Source: Natrinema thermotolerans DSM 11552 (GTDB taxonomy: Archaea > Halobacteriota > Halobacteria > Halobacteriales > Natrialbaceae). From it: a stretch of 64,000 bases of DNA. The stretch spans positions 141,000 to 204,999 of the forward strand of contig AOIR01000063.1 of NCBI GenBank assembly GCA_000337115.1. The letters run 5' to 3'. The notes beneath the pieces were generated by a model. That model had not been told where the DNA came from and made no database searches. It saw nothing but the letters and a program-made list of their open reading frames with translations. Below are positions 1 through 10,000 of this stretch, one piece after another (within the stretch, counting starts at the first letter, position 1; every line of letters begins with the position of its first letter). The translations under genes and the position numbers were made by a program.

Positions 1-847
1 ACTCCCGGTCTTTCTCCAGAGTCTCGACCTGCGCACGCAGCCCCTCGAGTGTATCCAGGATCTCATCGACGTCCTCCGGTACGTCCATCGGTTCTTTGTT
101 CACTGGAGTCCGATGAGGATTGTCAAGGTCCGCAACATGATTGGCCAGGATGCCGAACAGGAACTCACTGTTGAACACGACAGGCCGCATCGGACCGTCG
201 TTGAGGGGTACCCAGTTTCCGTCTGGTGTCCGCTCGTATGCTCCAATAAAGACGGCTGGGCCCGCGCTGTGGTGGTCCAGTTGGTATTGCTGATACTGTT
301 CTGAGAGGGTTTGCCGCAGCGTCTGTGGATCGAACGCTTCCGACTGGAGTTCCGGAATTTCGACGTCCGGGACAGAGGACACTTCGTCGGGTGCTGCTTC
401 GTGCGAGGTCAGTGCAAACGATTCGACTGCACGGTTAGGTGCCGTCTCGTTATCGACCGCACCCTCAGTATCGGGTACCGGAATCGTCTCCATCGCTGCC
501 TCGGTGAATTCGATAAAAAGATATACCTCTTCACCTGCCGGCATAGGAATGGACTTCGTGGTAACCTGTTCGACGACTATTGGTCTTCCTTCTCCATCCA
601 AGGCAAGACCTGGTGTCAGAGTAACGTCGAGACCTTCGTCGGTTTCGATCACCGATTGGATCTCAAGTCCATGGACGACTCCTTTTCCATTAAGGAATCG
701 ATTGATCGTATGCAGTCGCTTCGCGTGATACTCCTGTTCCGCTTCCATATCACGGGGCGTCATCAGTTTCCCCTTGAAGAACCGATTCTTTTGGAACTGC
801 GACAGATCAGGTGTGTCAGTGTCAGAGTAGGAATCGTCGTGTGGCAT
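1..847 (-). CDS. CIS-associated protein, C-terminus cut by window edge
   Basis: This reading frame is open for 282 codons from an ATG at 847 to the left edge, so the C-terminus is outside the window. The N-terminus (residues about 15-60) reads FQKNRFFKGKLMTPRDMEAE, then YHAKRLHTINRFL and GKGVVHGLEIQ. I recall this pattern (RFF-G-LL-DF-EQ-YH ... N--L-G-GVV-GL) from proteins encoded beside contractile injection systems in many bacteria; no function is established that I know of. The middle is beta-rich and acidic. The last visible residues (LEGLRAQVETLEKDRE) look like the start of a coiled coil. It shares the orientation of the baseplate operon but has its own promoter. The association with the CIS is inferred from the N-terminal motif and the location. 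Confidence 0.75.
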   Translation of the reverse strand, partial: MPHDDSYSDTDTPDLSQFQKNRFFKGKLMTPRDMEAEQEYHAKRLHTINRFLNGKGVVHGLEIQSVIETDEGLDVTLTPGLALDGEGRPIVVEQVTTKSIPMPAGEEVYLFIEFTEAAMETIPVPDTEGAVDNETAPNRAVESFALTSHEAAPDEVSSVPDVEIPELQSEAFDPQTLRQTLSEQYQQYQLDHHSAGPAVFIGAYERTPDGNWVPLNDGPMRPVVFNSEFLFGILANHVADLDNPHRTPVNKEPMDVPEDVDEILDTLEGLRAQVETLEKDRE

Positions 848-851
848 CCGT

Positions 852-863
852 GTGTAATTACAC
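852..863. promoter_or_regulatory. 12-bp perfect palindrome at a promoter
   Basis: GTGTAATTACAC is a perfect dyad lying between the TATA-like box (881-889) and the ATG at 847, so it overlaps the expected transcription start of the minus-strand gene. This is a typical place for a repressor operator in archaea. The protein that would bind is unknown. Confidence 0.4.
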
Positions 864-880
864 TGATTGTAACTTCACTT

Positions 881-889
881 ACTATAAAA
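881..889 (-). promoter_or_regulatory. TATA-like box for the left-edge gene
   Basis: The minus strand reads TTTTATAGT here, about 34-42 nt upstream of the ATG at 847. That spacing would give a short-leader or nearly leaderless transcript, the usual haloarchaeal arrangement. The intergenic stretch 848-1059 is clearly AT-richer than the genes around it. Confidence 0.45.
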
Positions 890-1059
890 TATTCGGTCGG
901 AATATATGGAAACCAACTCGGATTGCGATGCTTCCGGCTGCGGCACCTGACTGAACTCGACACCACACGGGATAATCCAGTACAATTATTTCTGTTACAT
1001 TCCATGGGTGAAAAACAGTCGCACTGTCGACGAACCAAGATAGATTACACAACACCACA

Positions 1060-2073
1060 ATGAACGTCACCGATGTCTCCGTAACCGACCGAACCGTCGA
1101 ACTGCGAGTCACCACTCTCGACAATACACGACATCAGCTAACGCTAACCAAGGAAGGGCAGGTTACCGACCACTGGTCCGACCGCTACCCATCCGACAAC
1201 AATATCTCCCCGATAGAACAGGAACGGATGGAGCGTGTCGAGCGTTTTTCGAAATACTACGTCCTTCGTACGCGCCAGTTCCCGTTACTTACTCCGTACA
1301 GTCAAGCCGACCAGATCGCAGACCCCGATCGGCTCGCTGTCACAGGACTCCTTTTCGGAGCGATAGCCAAAGAAACACTTGTCTCACAACTTCGGTCCTG
1401 TTACGATCAGCTGACTGCAATGAGACGAGGTGACGAACTACCCGTGACACCTCCACAGGCTGCCCCGGATGCGGAGTGGAAGCTCATCGAACAAGATATT
1501 CATCTCACATTAGACCTGGGCGAGATCCAGCGGCTTGTCGACGTTCTCAGGGAATTGAACGGGCTCGCAGAGATTCGACACGCACTCGATGTAGACCCTG
1601 ACTACGAAGACGCGGCTCTGTTCGACCGCCTGAACCGCATACTCACGACCCAGGACTTCCACACCGACGAGCGTACGTCCAGCGAGCAGTTCCTGCAGGT
1701 TATCTCGCCGCTTCGAGTCCACTGGCAGGCAGATGAACCCACGCGCATCGAATACGGTGACGGGACACAACCAGATGAGGACGCCACGCTCGCTGCACGC
1801 ATCCAACTCACTCCAAGCCATACACCGGTTATTTCGAAGGCGGCGTTCCAGCGAACTCTGGTTGACCATTTCCGTTCTCAAGTTCGTGATTGTTACGTCG
1901 GCATGGGACTTCGACCACCGACCGATGCACGGGTGACCGGTAGAGGGATCGCTGCATGCACTGATAGTTACGAACACCACGACGAACTGCAAAACTACCA
2001 CGACGAGTACGCGATTATCGACTGGACTGGGTTGTCACCCTGTCCTGACTTTTCAAGTCATCAACTCTCCTGA
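1060..2073 (+). CDS. Unknown soluble protein in the CIS island
   Basis: A 337-residue acidic protein and the only plus-strand gene of the CIS island. I do not recognise a family. No signal peptide, membrane segment or metal motif is visible. Residues about 140-200 are predicted helical (EQDIHLTLDLGEIQRLVDVL, then a run from EIRHALD to LNRILTTQ), followed by a probable beta region (LRVHWQADEPTRIEYGDG). The ATG at 1060 is chosen because the frame is open from there with halophilic composition and follows an AT-rich intergenic region; there is no Shine-Dalgarno, which suits a leaderless mRNA. It is transcribed towards the baseplate operon. A role in the CIS, such as effector, immunity or regulation, would be a guess. 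Confidence 0.65.
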   Translation: MNVTDVSVTDRTVELRVTTLDNTRHQLTLTKEGQVTDHWSDRYPSDNNISPIEQERMERVERFSKYYVLRTRQFPLLTPYSQADQIADPDRLAVTGLLFGAIAKETLVSQLRSCYDQLTAMRRGDELPVTPPQAAPDAEWKLIEQDIHLTLDLGEIQRLVDVLRELNGLAEIRHALDVDPDYEDAALFDRLNRILTTQDFHTDERTSSEQFLQVISPLRVHWQADEPTRIEYGDGTQPDEDATLAARIQLTPSHTPVISKAAFQRTLVDHFRSQVRDCYVGMGLRPPTDARVTGRGIAACTDSYEHHDELQNYHDEYAIIDWTGLSPCPDFSSHQLS

Positions 2074-2182
2074 CGCGTTCGACGGTTCGTTCGGTTTCTC
2101 ATTCTAGTCGTTCATCGGAACCGATTCGCAACTTACAGATACAGAATTAGTGAGACGCGGCGCTGGTTATGGGGAACGCGGA

Positions 2183-2863
2183 TCACTTCAAGTATGGATG
2201 GGTCGAACTCGGTCGGGCCGGGCTAGAGGTATTTTTGCTGGAGTTCCTTGATCTGGGTTCGTACTCGCCGCGGTTGAACGCGACGTGGTTGCCGACGGTA
2301 AAGGCGCGAGCGTTGATCTCCTCGCAGGCGCTGGCGGCCTGTGGGCCGGTGTGGATCCGGACGTCACCCAGACTGTCTCCCATGCGCTCTTCGATGGGCT
2401 GCTGGATGTCCGAATCGAGGGCTTGATCAGGAGAACTGATGACGTCCCGGACGGAGTCGGGAGGCTGAGTGTCGCTAGCCTTTGCAGGGGCGTTGTGTGT
2501 CCCAGGAGCGCTGGCCCAAGTGGGCATTTCACCGTGTGATATCGGTCGGCACGTTCGGTGGGCGCTGCTGTTGGCGGTCGCGGAACGCCTCCATGTCTCG
2601 AGGCTTGTCCATCGTGTCGACGGGCATTCCCTCGTCGGCCCACTGGCGGACCTGGCCGGAACCGTGCTGCTGTGCGAACCGCTGGAGAACGAACTCCTGA
2701 CCGTCACGATAGGGTTCGAGGCCGAACGTCCGTTCGTACTTGCGGGCCGAGAGTTGAAAAGCAAACCCACCGCTGGGTCACGCGGGGCCTCGTCGGACTC
2801 ACGTGTCTTGGTGCCAGATCGCTCCGCCTCTGTGGCGCTCTCTCGTTCGGTCCGGAACCCCAT
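2183..2863 (-). pseudogene. Decayed eCIS-core (DUF4157) protein gene
   Basis: DUF4157 domains mark proteins associated with extracellular contractile injection systems. The 5' part starts MGFRTERESATEAERSG. Near 2765 the coding sense shifts to another frame (KYERTFGLEPYRDGQEFV, then VRQWADEGMPVDTMDKP), which runs to an in-frame TGA near 2535. It then returns to the first frame for VRDVISSPDQALDSDIQQ, MGDSLGDVRIHTGPQAAS and ARAFTVGNHVAFNRGEYEP. The last three strings are the DUF4157 hallmark. The domain stops just where the His-Glu-x-x-His helix should begin; after GEYEP a different frame gives TQIKELQQKYL and a stop, as if a deletion joined two distant parts. At least two frameshifts, one nonsense codon and a 3' deletion argue for a dead gene rather than a sequencing error. 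Confidence 0.75.
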
Positions 2864-2971
2864 CGTTACCCTGGCTTGACAAAATTCGCATGTATGTCGG
2901 TATTATTCACATAGGTGTGAAGTGGGCTCACCCGTACGACGCCCCGACTCAGCGGATGGTAAGTACGGTGA

Positions 2972-5128
2972 TCAGCTCCCACTCGTCGACTCCTCGGGGC
3001 TCCGGGGTGTAAGGACCGTGTCTTCTCCGAGTCTCGCGTCTCCCATGGAGAACTCCCGCGACGTCAGGTGGCTGTTGAGCCCGAGGAACGAACTCTCGCC
3101 GAGTGAGAACGCATCCTCGAGTTCGACCACGGTCCCGTTGACGTGTGCCGGACGCTCCGCATCGATGATTTCTTGCAGCGTGGCGAGACGCTCGTCGGAA
3201 CCGAGTGGGCCACAGAACACCGCGAACGACCGACTCCCGGAGAGGAACGACCCGTAGTGTCGTTGTACGGTGTCGGCGTCGACGGACTCGGTATCGGTCC
3301 GTTCGACGAAGAACAACCGATAGTCCGGTGTCCCTCCGTTGTCCGTCGCCCCGCTCGGTGTATCGGTAGTCTCCTGACTGCCCGGCGTACTGCCTTCGGG
3401 CTCCGTATGCCGGAGGTAGAGCCGAATCAGTTCGAGCAGTCCCGCTTTCGTTCCTCGCTTTTTGTACAGTTCGGGAGCACGGGCAAGCAGTTCACGCCGA
3501 GCGCTCTCCGGCCACTCCCGGCCGGTGTCTGCTGCCAGCCAACTCTCGAGCCACGCGAGCGACTTGCTGGACACCCCGTACGGGTCGAGGAGTTCCCCGA
3601 CCGAGTCGAACTCGGCTTCGACGTCGACGAACGAACTCTCCATCACCGATAGAAATCGTTCGAGGAACTCCGCTGACTCCTGATCTTCCCGGTAGAGTTC
3701 CGGCATGTGCCGGAGGTACGACGTGCGCGGACAATAGGCTCGAACCGAGTCGAGGACCGGAGAGGCATCGGGTGTACCGAGCAGTTCGACAGCGACGTAC
3801 AGGTACCGGCCACTCGCGTTCTCGACGAGGATATCCTCGGGGTCGATGACGTCACTCGTGGTCCACTCCGAGGCAGCGTGGACGGCCAGCTCGGTACTGG
3901 CCTGTTCCTGCCAGGATTCGACGTCCGTCTGATCAAACGACGCGTCCGAGGGGACGAGGGAAGCAGGGGTTGCAGTGGCGAACTCCCACATCGATTCGAT
4001 ACCCATGTCACGGATAGCCGCTGCGTCGTCCGATACCATATCTTCGAGGAGTTCGGGTTCGAACGCCAGCACTGTTGGATCGTCAGTTGCGGTGTAACGA
4101 ACTCGAACTTGAGTACTAGCTGACGTCCGGACGATATCGAGTACGAGTCGGTGCCAATCGATAGCCGTGGCACCCGAGTCGAAGCGAAGAATCGCAGTCC
4201 CCAGGTGTCTGTTCCGTCGAGAATGATTGACGTATTCGGTCCGCGCGCGGAACCCGTGACAGGCGCGCTCGTCGTCCGTCACGACGTGTAACGTCTTTGT
4301 CTCCGGATCACCAGACTGCGCGACCATCCGTAGCGGTCGAGCGTCGAGTTGTACGCGCTGTTCGAACGTCTCCGTCGCTGCATCGTACACGAACACTCCG
4401 TACTCGTCCGTATCGTCGATTGCACCCGAGACGACTGCGTCATCACCCAGTGCCGTCACGCACGCTGGCGTGAACGGCTTGGTTCGGAACTCGATCCGCC
4501 TGTCTCGGTCGGCGGCTGTGTCGGAGTCGTCCACTGCTCGGTCCCCGAACGTTCGAAGCGAGGGCCCACTTGTGTCGTCGTCCAGTACGTAGATCGTGTT
4601 CTCCCGGACTGCGAAATCCCTCGGGGCGGTGAGTTGGTCATCGAACAGGCTGGTCGTAGTGCCGTTTCTGTCGACGGCGACGAGTCCGGAGGCCGTGAGC
4701 GCGTAGATCGTGCCGTCTGCGTACGCAAGCGCACGTGGTTCGGTCAGTCCTGCGCGAAGCGTCCCGACTACTCGGTGAAGTTGTGGGGTCAGTGCAGTAA
4801 TCGTCCCATCGGCTGCATCACAGACGAAGACCCTGTTCGCACTCGCACAGATCGCACACGGATCCTGAACGGTTCTGTCGGTTCGCTTGAGGAGTCGTTC
4901 CCGCGACTCCATAACCGGATTGTACCGATACACGCCACCCTCAGTTCGGATCGTATACAGGATACCCTCCGGGTCGGCAGCGACGTCACGGATGCCCGGT
5001 GCGACTCGATATCGCTGGGTAGTCGTCTTCGAGGCCAGTTGCACCCTTCCGTTCCGGATTTCGACGTTATCCGCCACGCCGTTCGCCCAGTCCTCGTCAC
5101 TCGTCGTCGTTGCGTACGAGAAATCCAC
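2972..5128 (-). CDS. CIS tail protein I with N-terminal propeller-like half
   Basis: A 718-residue protein. Residues about 45-290 contain six or so repeats of the NHL/beta-propeller type: for example IRDVAADPEGILYTIRTEGG, LTEPRALAYADGTIYALTAS and LTAPRDFAVRENTIYVLDDD. Residues about 470-600 match the phage tail protein I / TIGR02242 type, with the hallmark run YLRHMPELYREDQES, FLERFLSVMESSF, then LLDPYGVSSKSLAWLESWLA and ELYKKRGTKAGLLELIRLYL. The C-terminus (FSLGESSFLGLNSHL) resembles the ends of other CIS members. In phages this family is part of the baseplate periphery that holds tail fibres. It is the last gene of the operon, 2 bp after the preceding baseplate gene. The propeller half could contact fibres or target glycans; that is inference. 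Confidence 0.85.
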   Translation of the reverse strand: MDFSYATTTSDEDWANGVADNVEIRNGRVQLASKTTTQRYRVAPGIRDVAADPEGILYTIRTEGGVYRYNPVMESRERLLKRTDRTVQDPCAICASANRVFVCDAADGTITALTPQLHRVVGTLRAGLTEPRALAYADGTIYALTASGLVAVDRNGTTTSLFDDQLTAPRDFAVRENTIYVLDDDTSGPSLRTFGDRAVDDSDTAADRDRRIEFRTKPFTPACVTALGDDAVVSGAIDDTDEYGVFVYDAATETFEQRVQLDARPLRMVAQSGDPETKTLHVVTDDERACHGFRARTEYVNHSRRNRHLGTAILRFDSGATAIDWHRLVLDIVRTSASTQVRVRYTATDDPTVLAFEPELLEDMVSDDAAAIRDMGIESMWEFATATPASLVPSDASFDQTDVESWQEQASTELAVHAASEWTTSDVIDPEDILVENASGRYLYVAVELLGTPDASPVLDSVRAYCPRTSYLRHMPELYREDQESAEFLERFLSVMESSFVDVEAEFDSVGELLDPYGVSSKSLAWLESWLAADTGREWPESARRELLARAPELYKKRGTKAGLLELIRLYLRHTEPEGSTPGSQETTDTPSGATDNGGTPDYRLFFVERTDTESVDADTVQRHYGSFLSGSRSFAVFCGPLGSDERLATLQEIIDAERPAHVNGTVVELEDAFSLGESSFLGLNSHLTSREFSMGDARLGEDTVLTPRSPEESTSGS

Positions 5129-5130
5129 GA

Positions 5131-7080
5131 TTATGGTCCCCCATCATCAATCGTCGGTAGTGTCAGATTCGTTCTGACATCGACCACGGAAAACAGTTCT
5201 TGGTCACCGATCGCGACAGCATCGTCGATAGCCGTCCCGCCGTGGGCCGTAATCTCCACGTCTGAGACGTAGTCGATGCAGTCGAGTGCTGCAACCTGTT
5301 CGGCAATGTCGGAAGCTCGGATAGTCCGACCGAATGGCCAGCCGTCACCTTCGTAGCCGATCAGGGGGTGGACGAACGATTCGATAGCAGCCCGTACGTC
5401 TGCCTCGTATCCAGTACCCGTATATCGTGGTGCTGCCTGTCCCGTGACAGCGATATCGAGCCCCACATACGTCGGTCCGATCACGGTTACCCGGTCACCG
5501 AGAATGGCGCGTTCGGTAACGTGGTGACGAACGGCATCGAGGAAGCCGTCGCTCGGCTTTGGTGTTGGGATATCCGGCGGGGCGTACGGCACCACGACGA
5601 CTGTTACCTGCTCGCCGTCTACGAGTACGTTCGTTTGGCCGACCCTGATCCCTGGTGTTTGCATCGCTATCGATTCGTAGTCATCCGCCGTCACGCCTCG
5701 ATTCGGTGTACGGAGGTCCTGTCTGATACGCTCCAGCGCTCCGGTTATCGTTTCTCGATCATGGCCACCAGTTGCGGGGCCAAGGGGAGTGATACCGATG
5801 TCCTCGAGTGTCGTGGACTCGGTGAGTGGCCAGTCAGGCGTGTCGAACTGCCAAACTGCCGATGCTGGGACGTTGCCATCGTCGCCACCGCCGTAGACGT
5901 AATCTGCGCTAACAGTCGTACTGGCTGGTGGCGACCATCCGTGTTCGCCGTCACCGAACATCACTCGTCCAGTATCGTAGTCGAGTCGATAGTGAGGGTC
6001 GGCCGGACCGGATGCGTCAAAATCGGTCACTTCGACGAACCGTTCCCCATCAACGTATATCTCGGCCGAGAGAAGCGACGAGTGTTCAGTCTCGTAGATC
6101 TGTCCGTCGAGGGCAGTCGGTTCACCGAGGTCTGCTGCCTGGTCTAGCACTTCATTGCTGACCGCAATGCGGTTCCGTGCTGTGACGACGTTCGGTTCGA
6201 TACTGTTCAGCTGTGGTGGTATCTCGTATCCGGGAGATTTGACCCGGCAGCGTAGCCAAGCGAGGTCCGAGGACGCGATGTCGAGAGGGTCGTATTTCCG
6301 TTCCAAGAACTGCCACTCACCGGGCTCCGTCAGCTCTATCAGTCCACCCTCGTAGAGTGCGTTCGTCTGGTCAGTAGCGGTCTTGAGTCGCGACCAGCCG
6401 TCACCGTTCGGTGGCCGGTACTCCCACTGGAGTTCGACCGACGGTTCGAACGACCCCTCATCTCTTCCGTCTGTGTTCGGGTCTGGGAGATCGTCGTCGT
6501 GGTAGTCAACGACCAGTGTGAATGATTCCGATGCGTCGAACGGATCGCCATCGAATCCGATGTACAGACTATCCCCCCGCTTGACGGTCTTGCCGAACGC
6601 ACGATAGAACATCCCGTCGGTCTCGTTCTCCTGACTGTTGTCAGTGGAGTCGCTCCCGTCCACGGTGACGACACGTTCGAGCGAAACGTCAGTGAGTACG
6701 ACGTCGTGAGCCGTCTCGAATCGATAGGTCTCGGTAGACCCATCGCTGACGACGAGTCGGGTCCCAGCGGGGAGCCGTTCCCCGGCTGTGTCGTCTGGTG
6801 GGGTCAACGAGAGCTGTGCGGACGCACACCCTTGCAGTCGTCGTTCGTGTCCCATCAACTGCAGGAACTTCTGCCGGTGGTCGTCGGTGATCCGGTCCAA
6901 CTGGTAAGCGTGCGTCTCGGTCATCCAGGCGAGAACTTCGAGAATGGTGACCCCAGGGTCGTGTGGATTGAAATCCGTCCAGTCGTCTGAGTATGCAGGG
7001 ATCAGCTTTTTTGCCTGGTCGAGATACTCTTCGTACGTTCTATCATCGAGTTCCGGAATGTCGATACCCACTGTGATCAC
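5131..7080 (-). CDS. CIS baseplate assembly protein (baseplate J type, second copy)
   Basis: A 649-residue homologue of putative baseplate assembly proteins (TIGR02243 / Afp11-12 type). The N-terminal segment DWTDFNPHDPGVTILEVLAW is the family signature. A module beginning DSLYIGFDGDPF and containing LQWEYRPPNGDGWSRL and LAWLRCRVKSPGYEIPPQ occurs once (residues about 155-290). Further on are MFGDGEHGW, the typical baseplate-J loop, and a C-terminal part with NRGVTADDYESIAMQTPGI. In T4 and Afp the corresponding proteins form the wedge that triggers sheath contraction. The start overlaps the stop of the preceding larger paralogue by 4 bp, so translation is probably coupled. Confidence 0.87.
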   Translation of the reverse strand: MITVGIDIPELDDRTYEEYLDQAKKLIPAYSDDWTDFNPHDPGVTILEVLAWMTETHAYQLDRITDDHRQKFLQLMGHERRLQGCASAQLSLTPPDDTAGERLPAGTRLVVSDGSTETYRFETAHDVVLTDVSLERVVTVDGSDSTDNSQENETDGMFYRAFGKTVKRGDSLYIGFDGDPFDASESFTLVVDYHDDDLPDPNTDGRDEGSFEPSVELQWEYRPPNGDGWSRLKTATDQTNALYEGGLIELTEPGEWQFLERKYDPLDIASSDLAWLRCRVKSPGYEIPPQLNSIEPNVVTARNRIAVSNEVLDQAADLGEPTALDGQIYETEHSSLLSAEIYVDGERFVEVTDFDASGPADPHYRLDYDTGRVMFGDGEHGWSPPASTTVSADYVYGGGDDGNVPASAVWQFDTPDWPLTESTTLEDIGITPLGPATGGHDRETITGALERIRQDLRTPNRGVTADDYESIAMQTPGIRVGQTNVLVDGEQVTVVVVPYAPPDIPTPKPSDGFLDAVRHHVTERAILGDRVTVIGPTYVGLDIAVTGQAAPRYTGTGYEADVRAAIESFVHPLIGYEGDGWPFGRTIRASDIAEQVAALDCIDYVSDVEITAHGGTAIDDAVAIGDQELFSVVDVRTNLTLPTIDDGGP

Positions 7081-10000
7081 CCTCTGTTCATCGTGATACT
7101 GAGATCGTGTTCACCGCTACACACGAGTGTGTCCTGTGGAAGCGCATCGTCAGCCGACTGTCCGATAAGAGCCCGCCGTTCACCGTTGACCTCTACATAC
7201 ACAGTCGTCTCGACCACTTCCTGGACTTCGTCGAGATCCTCCAGGCGAGCGACGAGCGAGGTCGAATCCGGGAGTTCCCCGAACGACCATCCGGACCTAT
7301 CTTTTCCAGTGAGCGGATGGAGGTATTCATCGAGTTCCCGACGTATCGTCTGTTTTAACAGGGATACACTCTTGACGTTCGGTGCCCGAACCGTCGCCTG
7401 AACGGACAACTCAGCGTATCCTGGGCCCCGGACCACGATGTCCATGTCGTCCGGTTCGACGACGGTCGCCGGTGCACACTCGGTAAGCATGTCTCTGACC
7501 TCGTGTTTGAGTGCCATCGACGGAACCGGTTTAGCACGTTCCGTCTCGGGCACGATTATCACCGTCACCTGGGTCTCGTCTCCGTTACTCGTCGTTTCGC
7601 ATTTCACCGTCGATAGTTCTCGAAACGCGGAGAGAGCGACCTGTTCGTAGTCCGAGGGTGTAACCGCCTTCCCCCGGTGTCTGATTTGATTCGCTGCCCG
7701 CGACACGAGCGCGTCCATCGATTCGATGTCGGCACCACCATCCGCCGATTCGGGATTCGAAACATCGTCGACGAGCGAGATCGAACTCTTCAGGTCCGAC
7801 ACAGTCGATGCATCGACGTTACCGTCGCGTCCTCCGTCAGTGGTGTACGTCGCTCGGATGTTGTCCTGCCCACTCGGTGGGATTGCCCCTCTGTCACCGT
7901 CGCCGAACGTGATCGTTCCCAGCGTTTCGTTGACGACGTAGTGTCGATCGCTTGGCCCTGAATCGAGGAAATCGTCGACTGCGCTCCATCGAACCCAGAA
8001 CTCCGAGAGGTCACCACGGTCGTCGAACACCCGCTCGATGTCGTCCGGGCGCTCCTCGAGCAACGTCTGGCGCTCGTTCGCCGACAACGTCGATATTTCG
8101 TCGATCCACACGTCGATGGTCATCAGTGGGGCGTGTGCACATCGGAACGTCTGGTCGTGCGAGCCCTCGGAGGACCCAAGCACCTCGTCTTCGATCGTCC
8201 GCTTGTTGTACGCCCATCGGGTGTTCGGATGCAACCGCTCCAGAACTGGCGGCGTCGTCGTTCGAGTCGACTTGTCCGCGACGTTCGTCGACACGCCGCG
8301 GGTACGTTGTGCTATCTCTGGACGTTCGAACTCGTCTTGTGTGGTTCGGACTCGAATCCAGTGGCGTCTCCGACCGAAGAGTTCGAAGGCGGTCGTTTCT
8401 TCGGGGAATGTCAGGGTAACGATCCCCCGTTCGGTGAAGCCCCCAGTCCGGTCCCGGACATCGAGTTCAGTCCACGAGAAATCCGACGGAGCCGTGCAGT
8501 ACTCCCACTCCATACCGGGGTCGAACGACTGTGGATACGTTACGTCCTCGACCGAGACGAACAGCGTGAGGGGACCGTCTTTCAGTGTGCCATCGAAACC
8601 GAGGTAGATCGTCTGTCCATCGTCGGGTAAGTCTTTGAACGGCGCGTACGCTTCAGTCCGTCCGGTGAGGTCGCCGCTAAAGGTTGCGTTATTGTGCCGG
8701 AAGACGGTCTCGAAGGACTGTCCCTGATGCTCGTAGTGAATGGACACATCGCCGAATACCGGCGGGTCGGGCTCGGTATCCACTCCATCGAAACCCTCAG
8801 TATCGGGTATGTTGAGGGACGGTTGTCCGTAGTTTCCACTGACCAGCCGCGTTCGAATCCAGACGTTCTCGTGTCCCGAGACCGTCGTTCGCTCGATATC
8901 GTCGGGGACGTCGAACTCGACTGTTCCCGACTCGTGAAAGGTGTTCGTTCCGTCTTCGACGGAGTCGAGTTGTGCCCACCCTTCACCATTCCAGTACTCC
9001 CAAGAGAGCCGTGGTTCTCCTCCGATCACCCCGATGTCTGTCCCGCTTCTGGAGGGATCAGCCGTCGAGTTGCCAATAGCGTCTGATCCGTCCGATCCAT
9101 CGGGCTGGTCCGCAGTGGCTGCTTCCGGCGTGTGGAATTCGAGCGTTATGCTGCCACCCGATTTCGTGAACGCTTCCTCACAAGCGACGTACAACGAGGT
9201 CGGTGGTTGGGGAAGCTGCCCGAGCGGTTTGATGTCTCCTTCGTCCGTCGACAGCGGAATGTCATTCGACAGGAGCAAGTCCGGTTCGAGACGATCCACA
9301 TCGTCCGTACTCCCGACGTGGATGGACAGGTCTCGAATCGATGTCGAAAACAGATCTCGAGACCCCTCGGTGAGACGACAGCGAAGCCATCGACTCTCGA
9401 TTCCGTTGACCGATCGCTCGGTGATAGTACCGGGGACCTCGAAGGTCGCTTCGTAGGCTGTTCTATCGCCCGTCACAGTTCGGGACACCGATTGCGACCG
9501 AACACCACCGCCGGACGAGCCACGTTCCCGGAGCTGCTCCCTGACGGCTTCGATACCACTCTCGGACGGTGCCGTGTCGGTGCCGGTACGCGGGGAAACG
9601 AGTGGATGCCAGCCTTCGTTGCCATCGTCGTCCTCGCCGTAGTACTCCCAGACTACTGCGTCAGCGAACACGTCAGTCTCGATATCCACGTGGGCACTGA
9701 TCGAGAGACTAGACCCGGGCTGAAGGTTCAGAGCGTCCTCATTTGCGACGTAGAGCTGGTGTTGCTGGTGGTCTTCGCCGACGAAAAGTTCGGCCGGTGT
9801 CTCGTCCTCGAACACCGATGAGTGGTCGATTATAGAATCTTCGGATGGATCAACAGCGATGACGTCGGTCAGTGACGCGCCAGTCGCTTCGAACCCCTTG
9901 TCACGAGGGATTTCGAAGAGTTGCGAGGAGTCTCCTGTCCCCGCTACCGCTTGCGTTCCGCCGGGGATGACGACGTTTCTGTCGAGGTCATCCGGCACAT

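Noticed and set aside
311..1063. 250-residue plus-strand frame at the left edge
   Set aside because: It is antisense to the CIS-associated gene, whose N-terminal family motif is clear; the plus frame is Cys/Arg-rich and unlike haloarchaeal proteins.
4349..5272. 307-residue plus-strand frame inside the tail-protein-I region
   Set aside because: It lies opposite a well-supported gene, is Arg/Val/Cys-rich without halophilic acidity, and has no recognisable motif; it is a shadow frame.
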